Origin: Cyclaneusma minus
Taxonomy: Eukaryota; Ascomycota; Leotiomycetes; Marthamycetales; Marthamycetaceae
Length of the DNA stretch: 64,000 bases
Direction of reading: 5' to 3'
Assembly (NCBI GenBank): GCA_037179335.1
Contig: JAKZHN010000030.1
Coordinates: 310,001 to 374,000 of the forward strand
A model generated the notes under the pieces. It made no database searches, was not told the origin of the DNA, and saw only the letters and a list, made by a program, of their open reading frames with translations. Below are positions 54,014 through 64,000 of this stretch, in pieces (the stretch's first letter is position 1; each line of letters begins with the position of its first letter). The translations under genes were made by a program, and so were the position numbers.

Positions 54014-55091
54014 TCAGTAATCATCATCGTCGTAGTCATCATCGTAGTCATCCTCGTAGTCATCGTAGCTGCCATCGTAGTCATCTCCTCCGTGTCCATC
54101 CGCGTCATCCTCGTGGACATCATGCTCAACAGCCTCAGCAAAACCAGACGCCGATTCGAATGGACTGCTGTCACTGGTCGATCCAACAACCTCAGCAAAA
54201 CCAGAAACCGACTCAAATGGACTACTGTTACTGGTCGATCCCCGGTGGTCTTCAGGGGTGGGAACAGAGCGGTCGCAAATTCCATCATCGCTGTCGATCT
54301 CATAATGGCGGGTGTTGTCAAGTCCATGCCCCGAATATCCGCCACGAGCCCTTTAGGTTTCGGGCTCGCGACTTGGGTATGGCTCAAGATCGGCGTGGCG
54401 CTCTGCCTGAGTCTCGTATGGCTTCAAGTACTGACGACCATCAGGAGCGGTGTAGATGGCGGTGCCCCTGCCGTTGTCGAATTACTTGCTGCCGTCCGAA
54501 TTCCCGTAGGCCCATGAGCCGTCTGTTCGATAATTAGCACACGCTGCATATTGAGACTCGGCCTTTGCCGGCTGCTGATGATCTGAGAGATGAGGGATAC
54601 TTACCATTGTTCTTGTACCGGTAGGCATGTCCTCCAGGCTGCATGCGAGTATCATACCGATTTCCCTGCGAGGGCTAGGTGAGCTGATACTCCGGAGAAC
54701 GATCGAGAAACGGGTGTTTCGACACAGTTTTTCGACATATAGAAACATACCTGAGAGTTGAGTCCCTGGCCAGTGATCGTGTAAGGCCTGAAAGCATCGG
54801 GCTGGCTGTACTGTCTTCCGCTGCTGGTGCTGGACTGATACGGAGTTGAAGCTGCTGATCCTGGGCTCGAGCGGGTAGCACCGTGACGGGCATCGTGATT
54901 GAGGGATGGCGATGCCCATGGACCCTTGCTGTCTGTGATGTGGCTCAGCAAAGAGTAGCAGGCTGGAACAAGCTTCATATACCGCTGCTGCGGAGAAGCT
55001 CGTCTCTCAGTCTTGCTTCTTCTCCCAACTGACCCTGTCTGCGTGCTGCCTTGACATCTCGCCAGTAGTCTCCGATGTTGCCGTCACCCAT
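54014..55091 (-). pseudogene. Tyr/Gly-rich small fungal protein, longer paralogue, with in-frame TAA codons
   Basis: Exons 55091-54983, 54932-54751, 54665-54605 and 54522 onward give MGDGNIGDYWRDVKAARRQG, then KGPWASPSLNHDARHG, YTITGQGLNSQ, GNRYDTRMQPGGHAYRYKNN and DGSWAYGNSDGSK. The frame then meets TAA at 54484-54482, where its paralogue at 57.7 kb has Tyr. The same frame continues with FDNGRGTAIYTAPDGRQYLK, homologous to the paralogue's end. It meets a second TAA at 54355-54353, then stays open to 54014 with two near-identical SSPFESxSGFAE repeats and an Asp/Tyr-rich acidic tail. If TAA stops translation, a 130-residue protein is made. Options are nonsense mutation, readthrough or assembly error. 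The function of the family is unknown. Confidence 0.6.
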
Positions 55092-56111
55092 GATGAGAGG
55101 TCTGGTGTAGAGCAGCAGAGGCAACGGCTGGAGTGTTAGATACTTCTTTGTGAAGAAGTTTCAAGCATGGAGCGAGATAAAGTTGCCGAAGCCCTGTTAT
55201 CCTAGTTCAATGCTGGGCGTTTGTTCCAGGCTCATAGGATCTACCCTGCGTGCGGGCCCGCGGGGTAAACTTTCGTTTGCTTGTCCCCACACCTTTGGGC
55301 ACGGCCAGACTTCAAACATTGATACCAGTTGACATGTAGTTAATATCTTCAGATCTTCTCTCTGTCTCTCTCTAATTTATTTTGACAATTTGACTGCTCC
55401 ATTCAGCCTTTATCAACACGTCCTCGGTGATCTGTCTACAGTATCCATTCTGCAAGCTTTATTGCTAGAACGCAAGCAGCGTCGAAATATTCTTCAATAG
55501 GCTCAAGTGAATGTTCTGGTTTGCTCCAACATAACCAATCCACGATCATCACTCATCAGCCAGCATATAGGTCAGTTTTATCTTAGGCACAAGGTCTTTC
55601 TTCAAAGAATTGCACAATGAGATGAAACTGTTACAAAAGAACGGAATCTCAATCGAGTCGGAGCACTTGTAAACGGCCAGAGCAGAGCTCATGCTGGACA
55701 GCTGAAGCGATTACGAACAACCAGTACCACCTCGACCAAAGTTCAACACCGGCATGAGGTGAAGACCACGAATGATACTAGTATGTGGCCGTGCTATCAA
55801 ATCAGGTTACCTGATCACGAGCGAAGTTCACGCTCTGGACGGGCGATGTTTCTTCATCGCCTGCTTGTTAGGCCGTGGAGAGGAGGAAACATAACGCACG
55901 ATCAAAGCATGTCAGGCGGCAGAGAAGGCCAGAAAGTAAGTAACATGTGCTGAAGGGCGCTCAATGCTTATACGCAAAAGCCGCAGACTCTAGTAGGTTT
56001 GCAAAAGTGTAAACTTGCCCGCTGTGACGCCAAAAACAATGTTCTTTGTAACCCCTTTTCCATCCGAGGGCCAAAAGCGAAAATTCGAAGAAAACCGACA
56101 CGCCGACAAAA
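55092..56111. other. Intergenic region
   Basis: About 1 kb upstream of the 54-55 kb gene. Short ORFs only. No recognisable element is seen. Confidence 0.3.
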
Positions 56112-56444
56112 TCATTCCTCGCTTCGGCTACACCCAGGCCATCTCAACACCCACATACGTCTTGGTGGGGCGTCCACCTGCTCCGAAACACCTCCACGCC
56201 TCCAGGGCTTGCTTTGCCAACCTTCAAGTTTGGGATACCGACACACAAGATCCCGCTCTACACACTCCTGACACCTTGCCCTCCCGTCACAGCTTTCGCC
56301 TGTGTACATTTGCCAACAAGGAATGCAGCTCCCGTTCGCCTCCTTGGGCGACGGAGTTGCGAGTTTCCGAGCAAGTACGGCCTCGGCAGTAGCGCCAGGG
56401 AAACGTTTGAAGCGGGCAGCTTTCGCGGCACCATCAAGTTCTCC
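56112..56444 (-). pseudogene. Exon-like fragment with Zn2Cys6-like cysteines
   Basis: A 110-codon open stretch after a possible CAG acceptor (56447-56445). It reads AAKAARFKRFPGATAEAV and then SCIPCWQMYTGESCDGRARC and QECVERDLVCRYP. The Cys spacing C-x2-C-x8-C-x5-C-x2-C-x6-C is close to a fungal Zn2Cys6 DNA-binding cluster (normally C-x2-C-x6-C first). No upstream exon is found; a TIR element lies 140 bp away on that side. It could be a truncated regulator gene or a chance similarity. Confidence 0.3.
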
Positions 56445-56585
56445 CTGATATCGACTTCTCTAGATGGCGATGATTCGACTAGCCTGGTAATGGAAGCCTC
56501 GTGTCTGCCGTTCTGGGTGCCGGTATTGGATTCTCCTGGTGTCGATTCATCTCGGGACTTGGAGTCATTTGGCTCTCGTGTGGTA

Positions 56586-56792
56586 CAGTGGGAGGACAAA
56601 AGTCTGAATACTACGGTCTACAGTCTCCGAATCACTGTAAATATTCCAAATAACCAGGAATATTTCCAACAACTTGAAATGTCCCAAATTACTTGAAATA
56701 TTCCAAAGCACCTGGAATATTTCTAGTTATTGGGAATATTCCTGGTTATTTGCAATATTCGCAATCCAGCGGAGACTGTAGGCGCTATTCAG
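56586..56792. mobile_element. TIR element (MITE-like), right TIR deleted
   Basis: After TA (56584-56585) the left end reads CAGTGGGAGGACAAAAGTCT then GAATAC. The interior is colinear with the 35.1 kb copy over almost its whole length, sharing AATATTCCAAATAACC, ACTTGAAATATTCCAAAGCA and GGGAATATTCCTGGTTATTT. It stops at GCGCTATTCAG, so the last 20 or so bases of the right TIR are missing and unrelated sequence follows. It is clearly the same subfamily as the 35.1 kb copy. Confidence 0.85.
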
Positions 56793-57700
56793 CAATGTCG
56801 TGGGCGGGGTTTGAAGGCATTTGGTAGCGGCGGTCTGCCATGCGTACGGGGACTCAACGTCTGCTCATGTAGGTGAGAGTCTTCAAAGCACTCGGGCAGA
56901 TCTTCCTCAGCACCCTCATCGCTTGTGCAGTCCCTTATTGGTGAGGATGATCCCATTTCGCACCCACTATCACTATCTCCGCCAGTGTCATATTGCCGGT
57001 CCATTGTGGCGACGCAAGTAAAGACTGTTGTGACGATGGTAACGATGGTGATTAGATCGTACTTGAAAGAGAGAGTGCGGAGATGTGGTTGAAGACTCAC
57101 GTTCACAGTCAATCGGCAACCAGATACTTATACACTGGTTGGAGAAGCGCAGCTTCCATATTGGTTCCTGCCCGTTTTCCTGGTAGGGTTTGTTTCGAAG
57201 ATTTCGATGCTTCCAAGGAATTGTGATCAATCCCAACTGCGAGAGATCAAATCCCCAGACCAATATCGTTCTGAGCTCGAAGCCGTATGCAGACTGTATT
57301 CATTGGTGCAATGACTCGGATCGAGATACCACTTACCAAACTGTGCCCGGAGTTTCTTGAGGTCTCAGAGTGCGTACATAAGTCAGCAGCCAACAGTCTC
57401 TCCCGCCTGCCACCAAAACTTTCGCGATCGGTCTCACTCTTTCACTCCACGATACATGCATGGTCTGATGACATCTCAGGCTCTTCGCCAAATGCAAACA
57501 ACACCGCGACTTCATGGTTTGCGAGAGAATGCAGAGTCATTGAAAGGAGCAGCTCAATCAGTAAATTACTGCCCACTCGATTTCTTTTCCTGCCTCAACC
57601 ATGTGCTCTCAAAAGCAAAGCTCAAAAAATACCCGCAAGATGTTCGGTGACCATCGTATCCCCCTATCCGACCGGTCTTAGGAATTCTTGCCCTCTAACC
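56793..57700. other. Intergenic region
   Basis: About 900 bp between the truncated TIR element and the short Tyr/Gly-rich gene. An acidic minus-strand frame (56789-57112) has no recognisable family and begins in element-flanking sequence. I do not call it. Confidence 0.3.
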
Positions 57701-58087
57701 TCACTTGGAGTACTTGTTACCGTCGGGCGCCGTGTACGTAGCCGAGCCTGAGCCAGTGTTGTGGTAAGTGCTGCCATCGCCGTTGCTGTAGTAGTAAGAG
57801 CCATCTGTTTGAGAATGTCAGTCGTGAGAAGTGTATCAGAGCGAGCTTCATTTACCATTGTTGGAGTAATGTTAGGCATCTCCAGCGGGCTGGGAGCGAG
57901 TATCGTAGCTGTTTCCCTGAATCACCACACCCTCAGCCAAACATCCCCTCCCAAAGGCCAAAACTGCATCCAAACATACCTGGCTATTCGTTCCACTTCC
58001 AATAACCTCGTAGGGAGTGAAGCTCTTTCCGCCTGCTCCACCTCCGCTACCACCAGTGGCATTGCCGCTGGATCCTTTTCCGCTCAT
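57701..58087 (-). pseudogene. Tyr/Gly-rich small fungal protein, shorter paralogue, with one in-frame TAA
   Basis: Exons 58087-57980, 57916-57856 and 57804-57701 close in phase to 90 codons if one TAA is ignored. They read MSGKGSSGNATGGSGGGAGG, SFTPYEVIGSGTNSQ, GNSYDTRSQPAGDA, then TAA at 57874-57872, then HYSNN, DGSYYYSNGDGST and SGSATYTAPDGNKYSK. Exon 2 is 61 bp, the same length as the matching exon of the 54-55 kb paralogue, and the splice phases agree. The paralogue has Tyr (GGHAYRYKNN) at the TAA. Translation ending at TAA would leave only 50 residues. A TATA box lies at a sensible distance upstream, so the gene may be transcribed. The function is unknown. Confidence 0.62.
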
Positions 58088-58210
58088 TGTGGAAGCTGGT
58101 GTCTCGTGAGTAGTTTCTTGAGGGTGGAGAAATTTCAGAATCTCAAAGAACAGATAGTTGTTTGAATGAGGAGGAAGGAGGAAAGAGAAGTCGGAGCCTT
58201 GGAGGCGGGG

Positions 58211-58218
58211 TACTTATA
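58211..58218 (-). promoter_or_regulatory. TATA box of the short Tyr/Gly-rich gene
   Basis: TATAAGTA on the minus strand, about 125 bp before the ATG at 58087. Sequence and spacing fit a fungal core promoter. The transcription start is not known. Confidence 0.5.
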
Positions 58219-60035
58219 GGAGCTAGAAAGGTACACTACTAGTATGTACCATATGTACCCCTCGTGGTTCAATCTGCAGACAAACGGGGATCATGCATGC
58301 AAGGGACGATGTCAGCTCACCAACGGGCACCACCTCTCGGTACCTGGCCCATGGTATTGGTGATATTTCCTGTGTGACCAATGGCGGATGTATGATTGTT
58401 GAGGTGACATACAAAAGTGGCCATCAGAAGCCTGTCCAGGAAGTTGGGAACTGAGCAGAAAGCATGGTGCGAGCGAGCGAAGGCAGCCGGACGCCCGGAT
58501 TCGACTGGAACTAGCTGGGTCCCGTGGCTCTTGATGTGAAAGAGTTCACGTGTCTTGAGTTCTCCAAATTCAAGGCACGTTTTGACATTTCTTTGAACTG
58601 CCAGGGCCCGGCCTGTTGTGTTGAAGTTGGGATTGAGTTCGACGACGTCGGAGCAGGAGGAGGGGTTCCTGGGCACTACTGGACCGTGCTCTGGGCTTAC
58701 CTGTGTGGATTCTTCACATATTGATTATTGAAGTTGCGTTTACAGGGGGAAATCGAAAAGGCCCACGAATAGCAACTCCAATCCTTCCCCGCTACCGAGT
58801 GTCTTTAGTAAACTTAAATTGATCTCTTCAAGTCCATGCCTTAGTGCGGCTTACACTCCTATGTGCCATGTTTCATGGCCACATCTCACAGGGTCACTTG
58901 CATGCAGGGGCAGGCTCGCTCAGATGGCTTTTGTGCTATGGCATTTTTAGTACTATCCTTCCCGGACATAAACAGCTTCCACCAAAGGTGGAAGGCTGGC
59001 AGTTCGCGAGTGTCCTGGGGTCGAATGCGCGAACCTCATGCGGGGGGCGCCTTGCGAGGAAGAAGATCCATTTACCGCCCTGCCAGCCCCTGTAGTTGTC
59101 AGACAACAAAAAGGGCATAGCATAGAGCCATAGACGACGTATCCATATGCCGGTCCAGACAAATTCCCACCGAGCGCCCCCAGAGTTCGAGAACCCGGGA
59201 AACAATCCAGCAGCAAATCTGCCCCTCCCAACTCCGAGTACCTCTACTTACTTCCTCCGCGTACGCTGTGCCGCCTGCTTCCTCAGAATCAGAGGGCAGA
59301 TATGATACACAAGACAAATCTGACAAAAGACAAGACAAAGCTCTTGGCTCCAGAACGCTCGCTTGCTCGCTCGTTGCATTTGAGGAATGACATGCCCACG
59401 AAACGCCCAAGGCAACCGGAAAAGACAACCCGAACTGGTGTTTGACTGGCACGAGGCGAAATGAAGCCAAGGCAAGAAGCGCACCCCCAACTCCAGAGTA
59501 TATCCATCTTTCCGGATGGCCCCAGAACGCGGGCCAGGCAAGCAGTAGAACATTCAAACGTGTCGTGATGGGTATTCAACGCGGGTAATGCGAATGAGAA
59601 ACAAGAGTGCGCGGGAGAGGGATCCATGTAGTGAAGGGTGAAGAAGCAGAGTCCTATCGTGACGGCGCAATCGAGGTAGTGACAGACACTCGAAGATAAG
59701 CTGGTTTTCGATCGTATGGTACCTAGCTGAGGTCGCCCGATGATGCGTGTCGTGACTCGCTGTGCGGACGACGATTATCGGTAGTCGGACTCGCGTGCTG
59801 TATGTAACACAAGGAAATTCGTCTATGTAGAGTAAGGGGGAGCGGAATGCTGTATCACATCCATCGACTTTTTGGTGAAGGTTCGAGCAGTGGTTGTAGG
59901 GTGAACGAAAGAGTTTCATTATCATAAGCGTAGGCGGGCATCAAGGAGAATCCATCAACAACGTTTGGCGAGAAGCCAGCAGAGACAAGCCGACTTCGTG
60001 AGAGTGGATTCTCGGAGAGATGGTGATAGAGGGGT
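58219..60035. other. Intergenic region
   Basis: About 1.8 kb between the short Tyr/Gly-rich gene and the RhoGAP gene. Several frames of 80-150 codons overlap on both strands near 58.9-59.9 kb, but none has a recognisable domain or a convincing spliced structure. Confidence 0.35.
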
Positions 60036-62253
60036 TCAGGAGGTGTAGCCCCTATCAGTGGACAGCTTGATGGGACTCATTGGCGGAAGAGGGCTGATCT
60101 GCTTCAAGTCACTCGCTCGCCTCGGGGTCCTATCATCATGCGACATCAACACTGTCTCCCTGGTATCATAGCCATTGTCGCTGCCAAAGGCACTCGCGTT
60201 GTCGCTCCTAGCGCCATACTGGCTACCCTCGTCATTCTCCTGATCGAAAATCTTAGTGAAAGCTGGTCTTGGGGAGCTGTCTTTGCTCACTTTGCCATTT
60301 CCGTTCCGGTGAGGAGTGGCCATACTCGAAGGCTTGCTAGAGTCGCTCGACGAGAGAGGGCGCTCATCATAGCTCTCGACGGCAACACTGCTACGACCCT
60401 CGGCGCTGCTGGGCGGCCAGCCGTTATCGGCGAGCATGCGTTCGTGCTCGAGGTAGTATTCCTCGGTCTTGCAGCCCTTGAAGCACTTCTCCCAGTGACA
60501 GACCAAGTACTCAAAGCAATTGCGCTCCAGCTTCAGGCAGGGCAAAAAGCAGATGCATAAGTTTTGATAGGTCATCTTGTTCTTCTCGGAATGCGCTTGC
60601 AGCTGGCTCAGATGGCATGTGACAGCGAACAGAAGGTAGTAGTTGTAGGGAGGGAGGTTGGAAATCTCGTCAATGAGGATCTGAGGGGGATCAGTGTAGT
60701 CGGGATCATAATGCTCGGCAATGCGGGCCTGAGCATCCTTGGGGAGCATGGGCTCGGGGAGTTCGCGCAACCAGTTCTTGAAGCAGGAGCCGACGGTATT
60801 GATGTCGTAGAGATCGTCCACGGCGAAGAGGTCGACGTCAAATTCTGGGCGTGCTAGGTTAGCAGAATTCAGCACAGGGGAATTGGGGCTGTCGGCTTAC
60901 CGGTGTCGAACTTGCGCTCATACTTCTTAACCTCCAGGTGGCTGCCTGGCACACGGTACAGGCCCTCGGAGTCATGGCCCCAGTGGTTAAGGTAGTCGAT
61001 GGCTCGCCACGGCAGAGACGGCATCCAGTACTCGGTTTTGTCGTTGGACTCCTCCAGGCTCTTCGCAATTCGAGTAATGCGAGTCTGCTGCTGCAGAGGC
61101 AGGTTCAGCACCTTCAGCTTGTAATGCAGGTCGTCGACAGGCATCTCTTTCTCGTTGGTGCTCGCGGTACGTCCTTTGCCAAACAAACCTTTGCTGATGG
61201 TCGCCGCCGCGCCCTTACCGGTTCGCATGATGTTCTTGAGCGTACCACCGCCGTTCTCTTTGGCCGACGCTTTTGTATTCTCCTTGCCGGTGGCTGCGCT
61301 GCGCACCGAACTTCCGCCCTCAAAGCTGCTCGCTGCGCTTTCTTTCGCCTTCGATGCCTGTGCGTCCTGTGAGCGCTGACGCTTTGCGGAGCTCTGCATC
61401 TCCCGGAACATGCTATCCTGCTGGGGAGTTGAAGTTGACTTGACCGAGCCGCTCTGGGAGCCGCCGTAAGTGTGCGACCGCGGGATATCCGATGGCCTTT
61501 GCGGCAATTCAGGTGCGCTCTCGGCTTCAGTCTCCTGCTCTTTGGTGGCCGATTTGGTTCTCGTCACGCCCTGCAGGAAGGTCCTCTGCTTCGGCTTGCG
61601 CACCGTCGACGAGGAATAGTTTGACGAAGACGAAGCGTGTGCCGCCTCCGACGCCTCTGAAGATGCTAAGCTCGGCGCCGTTGTCTTCGCTATGTACTGG
61701 GCTTCGCTACCATCTGTTCGCGCCGAAGCCAATTAGCAGCAATCGACGACAATAGACGACAATGCACAACCATCGGCGCCCATCAACAAAGAGACGTCAG
61801 GCGACAAAGCTTACCATTCTTCCTCACCTCGCGACCTGCCTCATCCCCGGCTGCCACGGACTCCGACTCGCGGGACGTAGGATACGAGAAGCCCTGAGGA
61901 GCCTTCTCCCCCGAGGGCGAGCTCAACGACGTCTTCGATCTGAAGCCCTTGGTAAACATGCCGAGCTTCTTTCCCGCCTTGCGCTCCTTCTCGTTTCCAC
62001 CCTCTCCGCCCCAAGACGCAGACTCTTCTCCGCCCACGACCGGGCCAGTTTGCGCTAGAGCAGGCGACGCAGACGGACTCTGCTGCCAGTCTTGCGAAGG
62101 ATTCTTGCCTACGGAGCGAGCCAGCGGAGGATTCGGCGACGTCGGCGAGCCTTCGACGACGGGAGATCTTAGGGGCTCGTTGGAGGGACGCGCATTAGTG
62201 CTGGGTTTGCCCCCGCCCAGCGCCAGCGGATCCGGAGTCGATTTTCTGGCCAT
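60036..62253 (-). CDS. RhoGAP-domain protein
   Basis: Three exons, 62253-61815, 61713-60901 and 60844-60036, close in phase to 686 aa. A disordered Ser/Pro-rich N-terminal half (about 340 residues, with KKLGMFTKGFRSK and GTLKNIMRTGKGAAATISKG basic patches) precedes the GAP domain at about residues 370-560. Visible landmarks: WRAIDYLNHWGHDSEGLYRV with the arginine finger in YRVPGS, DINTVGSCFKNWLRELPEP, LPPYNYYLLFAVTCHLSQL, and NKMTYQNLCICFLPCL. It should stimulate GTP hydrolysis by a Rho/Cdc42-type GTPase at sites of polarised growth. The C-terminal tail is Ser-rich and probably phosphorylated. The second intron splits the GAP domain just after the arginine finger (KFDT to EFDVDLF). Confidence 0.93.
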
Positions 62254-64000
62254 GGTGCAGTCTGCCCTTTTTTGCGGCGGTCTGCGAACTCCTGTTCCCG
62301 GACCCGAGACGCGGACGTCTCGAGTATGGCGTTGCGCTGTGCGATTAGACGGCCGCTGTGTCGGGAAGCGTCAGTCGGGGCTTGAGCCAGAATTGCAGGC
62401 ACAGAAGGTCATCGGACTTACAGCGTGGCGTACGAGTTCCCGCGATGGCGCGCTGGCAAAAGCTGAAACCTGGTGGTGTTCGCACAGCGTTGGCCGCGAT
62501 GTCGGCAGCTTGCAGCACAGTCAGTCGCGCTCTCGGGCAGCAACGTTTGGCGTCGCAAAGAAAGCTCGTCAGGCCTTTCAGTGGGAGCGAGGACTCAGGG
62601 CCCCTGGGTCGGTTGATGGTGGAAGGATAGGCCGGTGGAGGGCAGTGTTCCTGAAGTTGACCAGACGGTGAAACGTCTTTGTGGGTTCCGACCAGGGTGG
62701 GAGCAGAGGGGCTGCGCTGCTTTCTGGACAAGCCACAAGGGTTCTTCTGCGCGCCCCGTGATTCTGTTGGCGCGACAGACCACCGCTACTCACTGGAGCC
62801 GAGCAAGGCCGAGTCGACGACGTGCTGGGTGGGCAGGGAAGTGCAGCAGCAGAGTTCTGTCGCCGCTGGCAAATGAGCGAGGAGATCAAATGGAAGACGT
62901 GGTGGTGTGGCTTGGGCCAGGGGATTGAAGCCACTCAGGCCGACACACACCTCCAGGCCGCGAGGCAACCGTTGGCCAGAGACCGTATTATGGAGGGATC
63001 TGCTTTTCCTACATGTACATGCTGTCCCCTGATGGCTCGTTTGACTGTTTTACTGTTGGAGGGGTAATGAGTATGCTCGGTGCGAGGAGCGTCTTCTCCG
63101 TTCATGTCACATCCACAAAGTGCAGATTGCCTGCTGCACTGTTTCCAGTCTTGTTGGAGAGTATCAATGAGAGCATGACAAAGAGCTTTTCTATTTGGGA
63201 TGGTCACTAATTTGAAATAGCTGAGATGTGCACAGGCGTGCTGCAGAGAGAAGTAGGCAACAGTGCTCCCAAAGAGGCCCTGGGCTGTCAGCAATGCATG
63301 TCTGTTCGGCAGTTCGATGTTGTGCAGAGGTGCGGAATTGGGCAGGTCGACCGGGCATCGTGAAGAACATGGATTCAGATCCTCAATTCGGCCATTTCAT
63401 CGGCAGCGTGCAGGAGTCCTCCACCGCACTCAGGGTCCATCTCAAGAACACCAGCAGAACGTGCGACGATGCGGTTCAATAATGTGAGCAGAACAAAACA
63501 TACCCTCACCTGAAACTGGCTAGCCACGGCTTGGCATACGTCTATTCTCAGACATCTGCCCTGGACCCTGTCTAGAGCTATTCCGGGCACGACATCAAAC
63601 TGTTGCATTGACTATGATTTCCACGATATCCTAGCTATCGCTGCATCGCAAATGGCATGTCGAGTGCGAATCGTGGCTTTTAGCCTGATCTTCATCAAGT
63701 CACCTCGATTCTGGCTAAATTGTACATAGCTAAATGATTGGGACAACCGGGTCATCAGCTGAAGTCATTGAATCATTACTTGCTTTTTCTATGTATGTGC
63801 TTGCCCCTGGCTGTCCGGCTTTCCTTGCTCCCTCGACTGTTTCTGTCGTCTGTTTATAATCTATTCTAGGGCTTGAAAGACCAGCAAGACGTCTCTATCC
63901 GAATGTTCTCAGCAATCTACCTCGAAAGAGCTTGTTGCTTCATCTTCCATTCCCTGGCGCTATCTCCCTGGCCCGATTTCTGGCCTGACCGGGTTCTACC
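62254..64000. other. Right-hand intergenic region
   Basis: About 1.75 kb upstream of the RhoGAP gene to the window end. It should contain its promoter and 5' leader. The short ORFs in it show no recognisable domain. Confidence 0.35.

Noticed and set aside
54010..54387. Met/Thr-rich minus-strand frame of 125 codons
   Set aside because: Frame-shifted reading of the Asp/Tyr-rich tail; the Asp/Tyr frame is continuous with the upstream homologous exons.
56789..57112. Acidic 107-codon minus-strand frame
   Set aside because: Begins at the edge of the truncated TIR element and shows no family or spliced context.

Overview
The window is nuclear DNA of a filamentous ascomycete (Pezizomycotina). The evidence is short spliceosomal introns, mostly 48-90 bp with GTAAGT-like donors and CTGAC or CTAAC branch sites, and families typical of these fungi: PTH11/SAT4-type rhodopsin-domain protein, Ndt80-like regulator, DHA1 transporters and a Tma17-like chaperone. 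A leotiomycete or sordariomycete is plausible, but the sequence alone does not settle the class. Gene models below were spliced by hand from the six reading frames, and the exon phases were checked arithmetically.

Layout. 0-7 kb holds part of an N-acetylglucosamine (GlcNAc) catabolic cluster: an Ndt80-like regulator (ron1-like, cut by the left edge), a divergent GH3 N-acetylglucosaminidase fused to GNAT-like acetyltransferase domains (nag3-like), and GlcNAc-6-phosphate deacetylase (dac1). 7.5-18.2 kb holds a DUF4202 protein, a rhodopsin-domain membrane protein with two repeat-filled introns, an MFS transporter and a membrane-anchored protein with an internally duplicated cysteine module. 18.8-30.7 kb holds the UV endonuclease UVDE among decayed genes: an NmrA-like relic, an MFS pseudogene and a full-size ABCB transporter pseudogene. 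31-35 kb is a divergent pair, a Gfo/Idh/MocA oxidoreductase and a DapA-family aldolase. 36.7-48.1 kb is housekeeping: a large F-box protein, a CSC1/OSCA channel, a mitochondrial rhomboid protease and a Tma17-like proteasome chaperone. 48.9-58.1 kb is sparser: a truncated SDR, an FAD monooxygenase, a Zn-cluster-like exon fragment and two small Tyr/Gly-rich paralogues, each broken by an in-frame TAA at a conserved Tyr. 60.0-62.3 kb is a RhoGAP protein. The last 1.7 kb has no convincing gene.

The most unusual content is a family of small TA-flanked terminal-inverted-repeat elements (about 35.1, 24.7, 43.9 and 56.6 kb). Their interiors are built from short imperfectly palindromic AT-rich repeats of about 18-20 bp. 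The same kind of repeat fills three unusually long introns (9.1, 10.0 and 23.5 kb), which suggests that the element family, or its satellite-like core, seeds or enlarges introns. One copy carries a nested retroelement gag-like fragment.

Several genes carry independent lesions (frameshifts, a lost splice donor, TAG at an expected Trp, TAA at conserved Tyr). Real decay, assembly error and recoding cannot be separated without RNA and read data.
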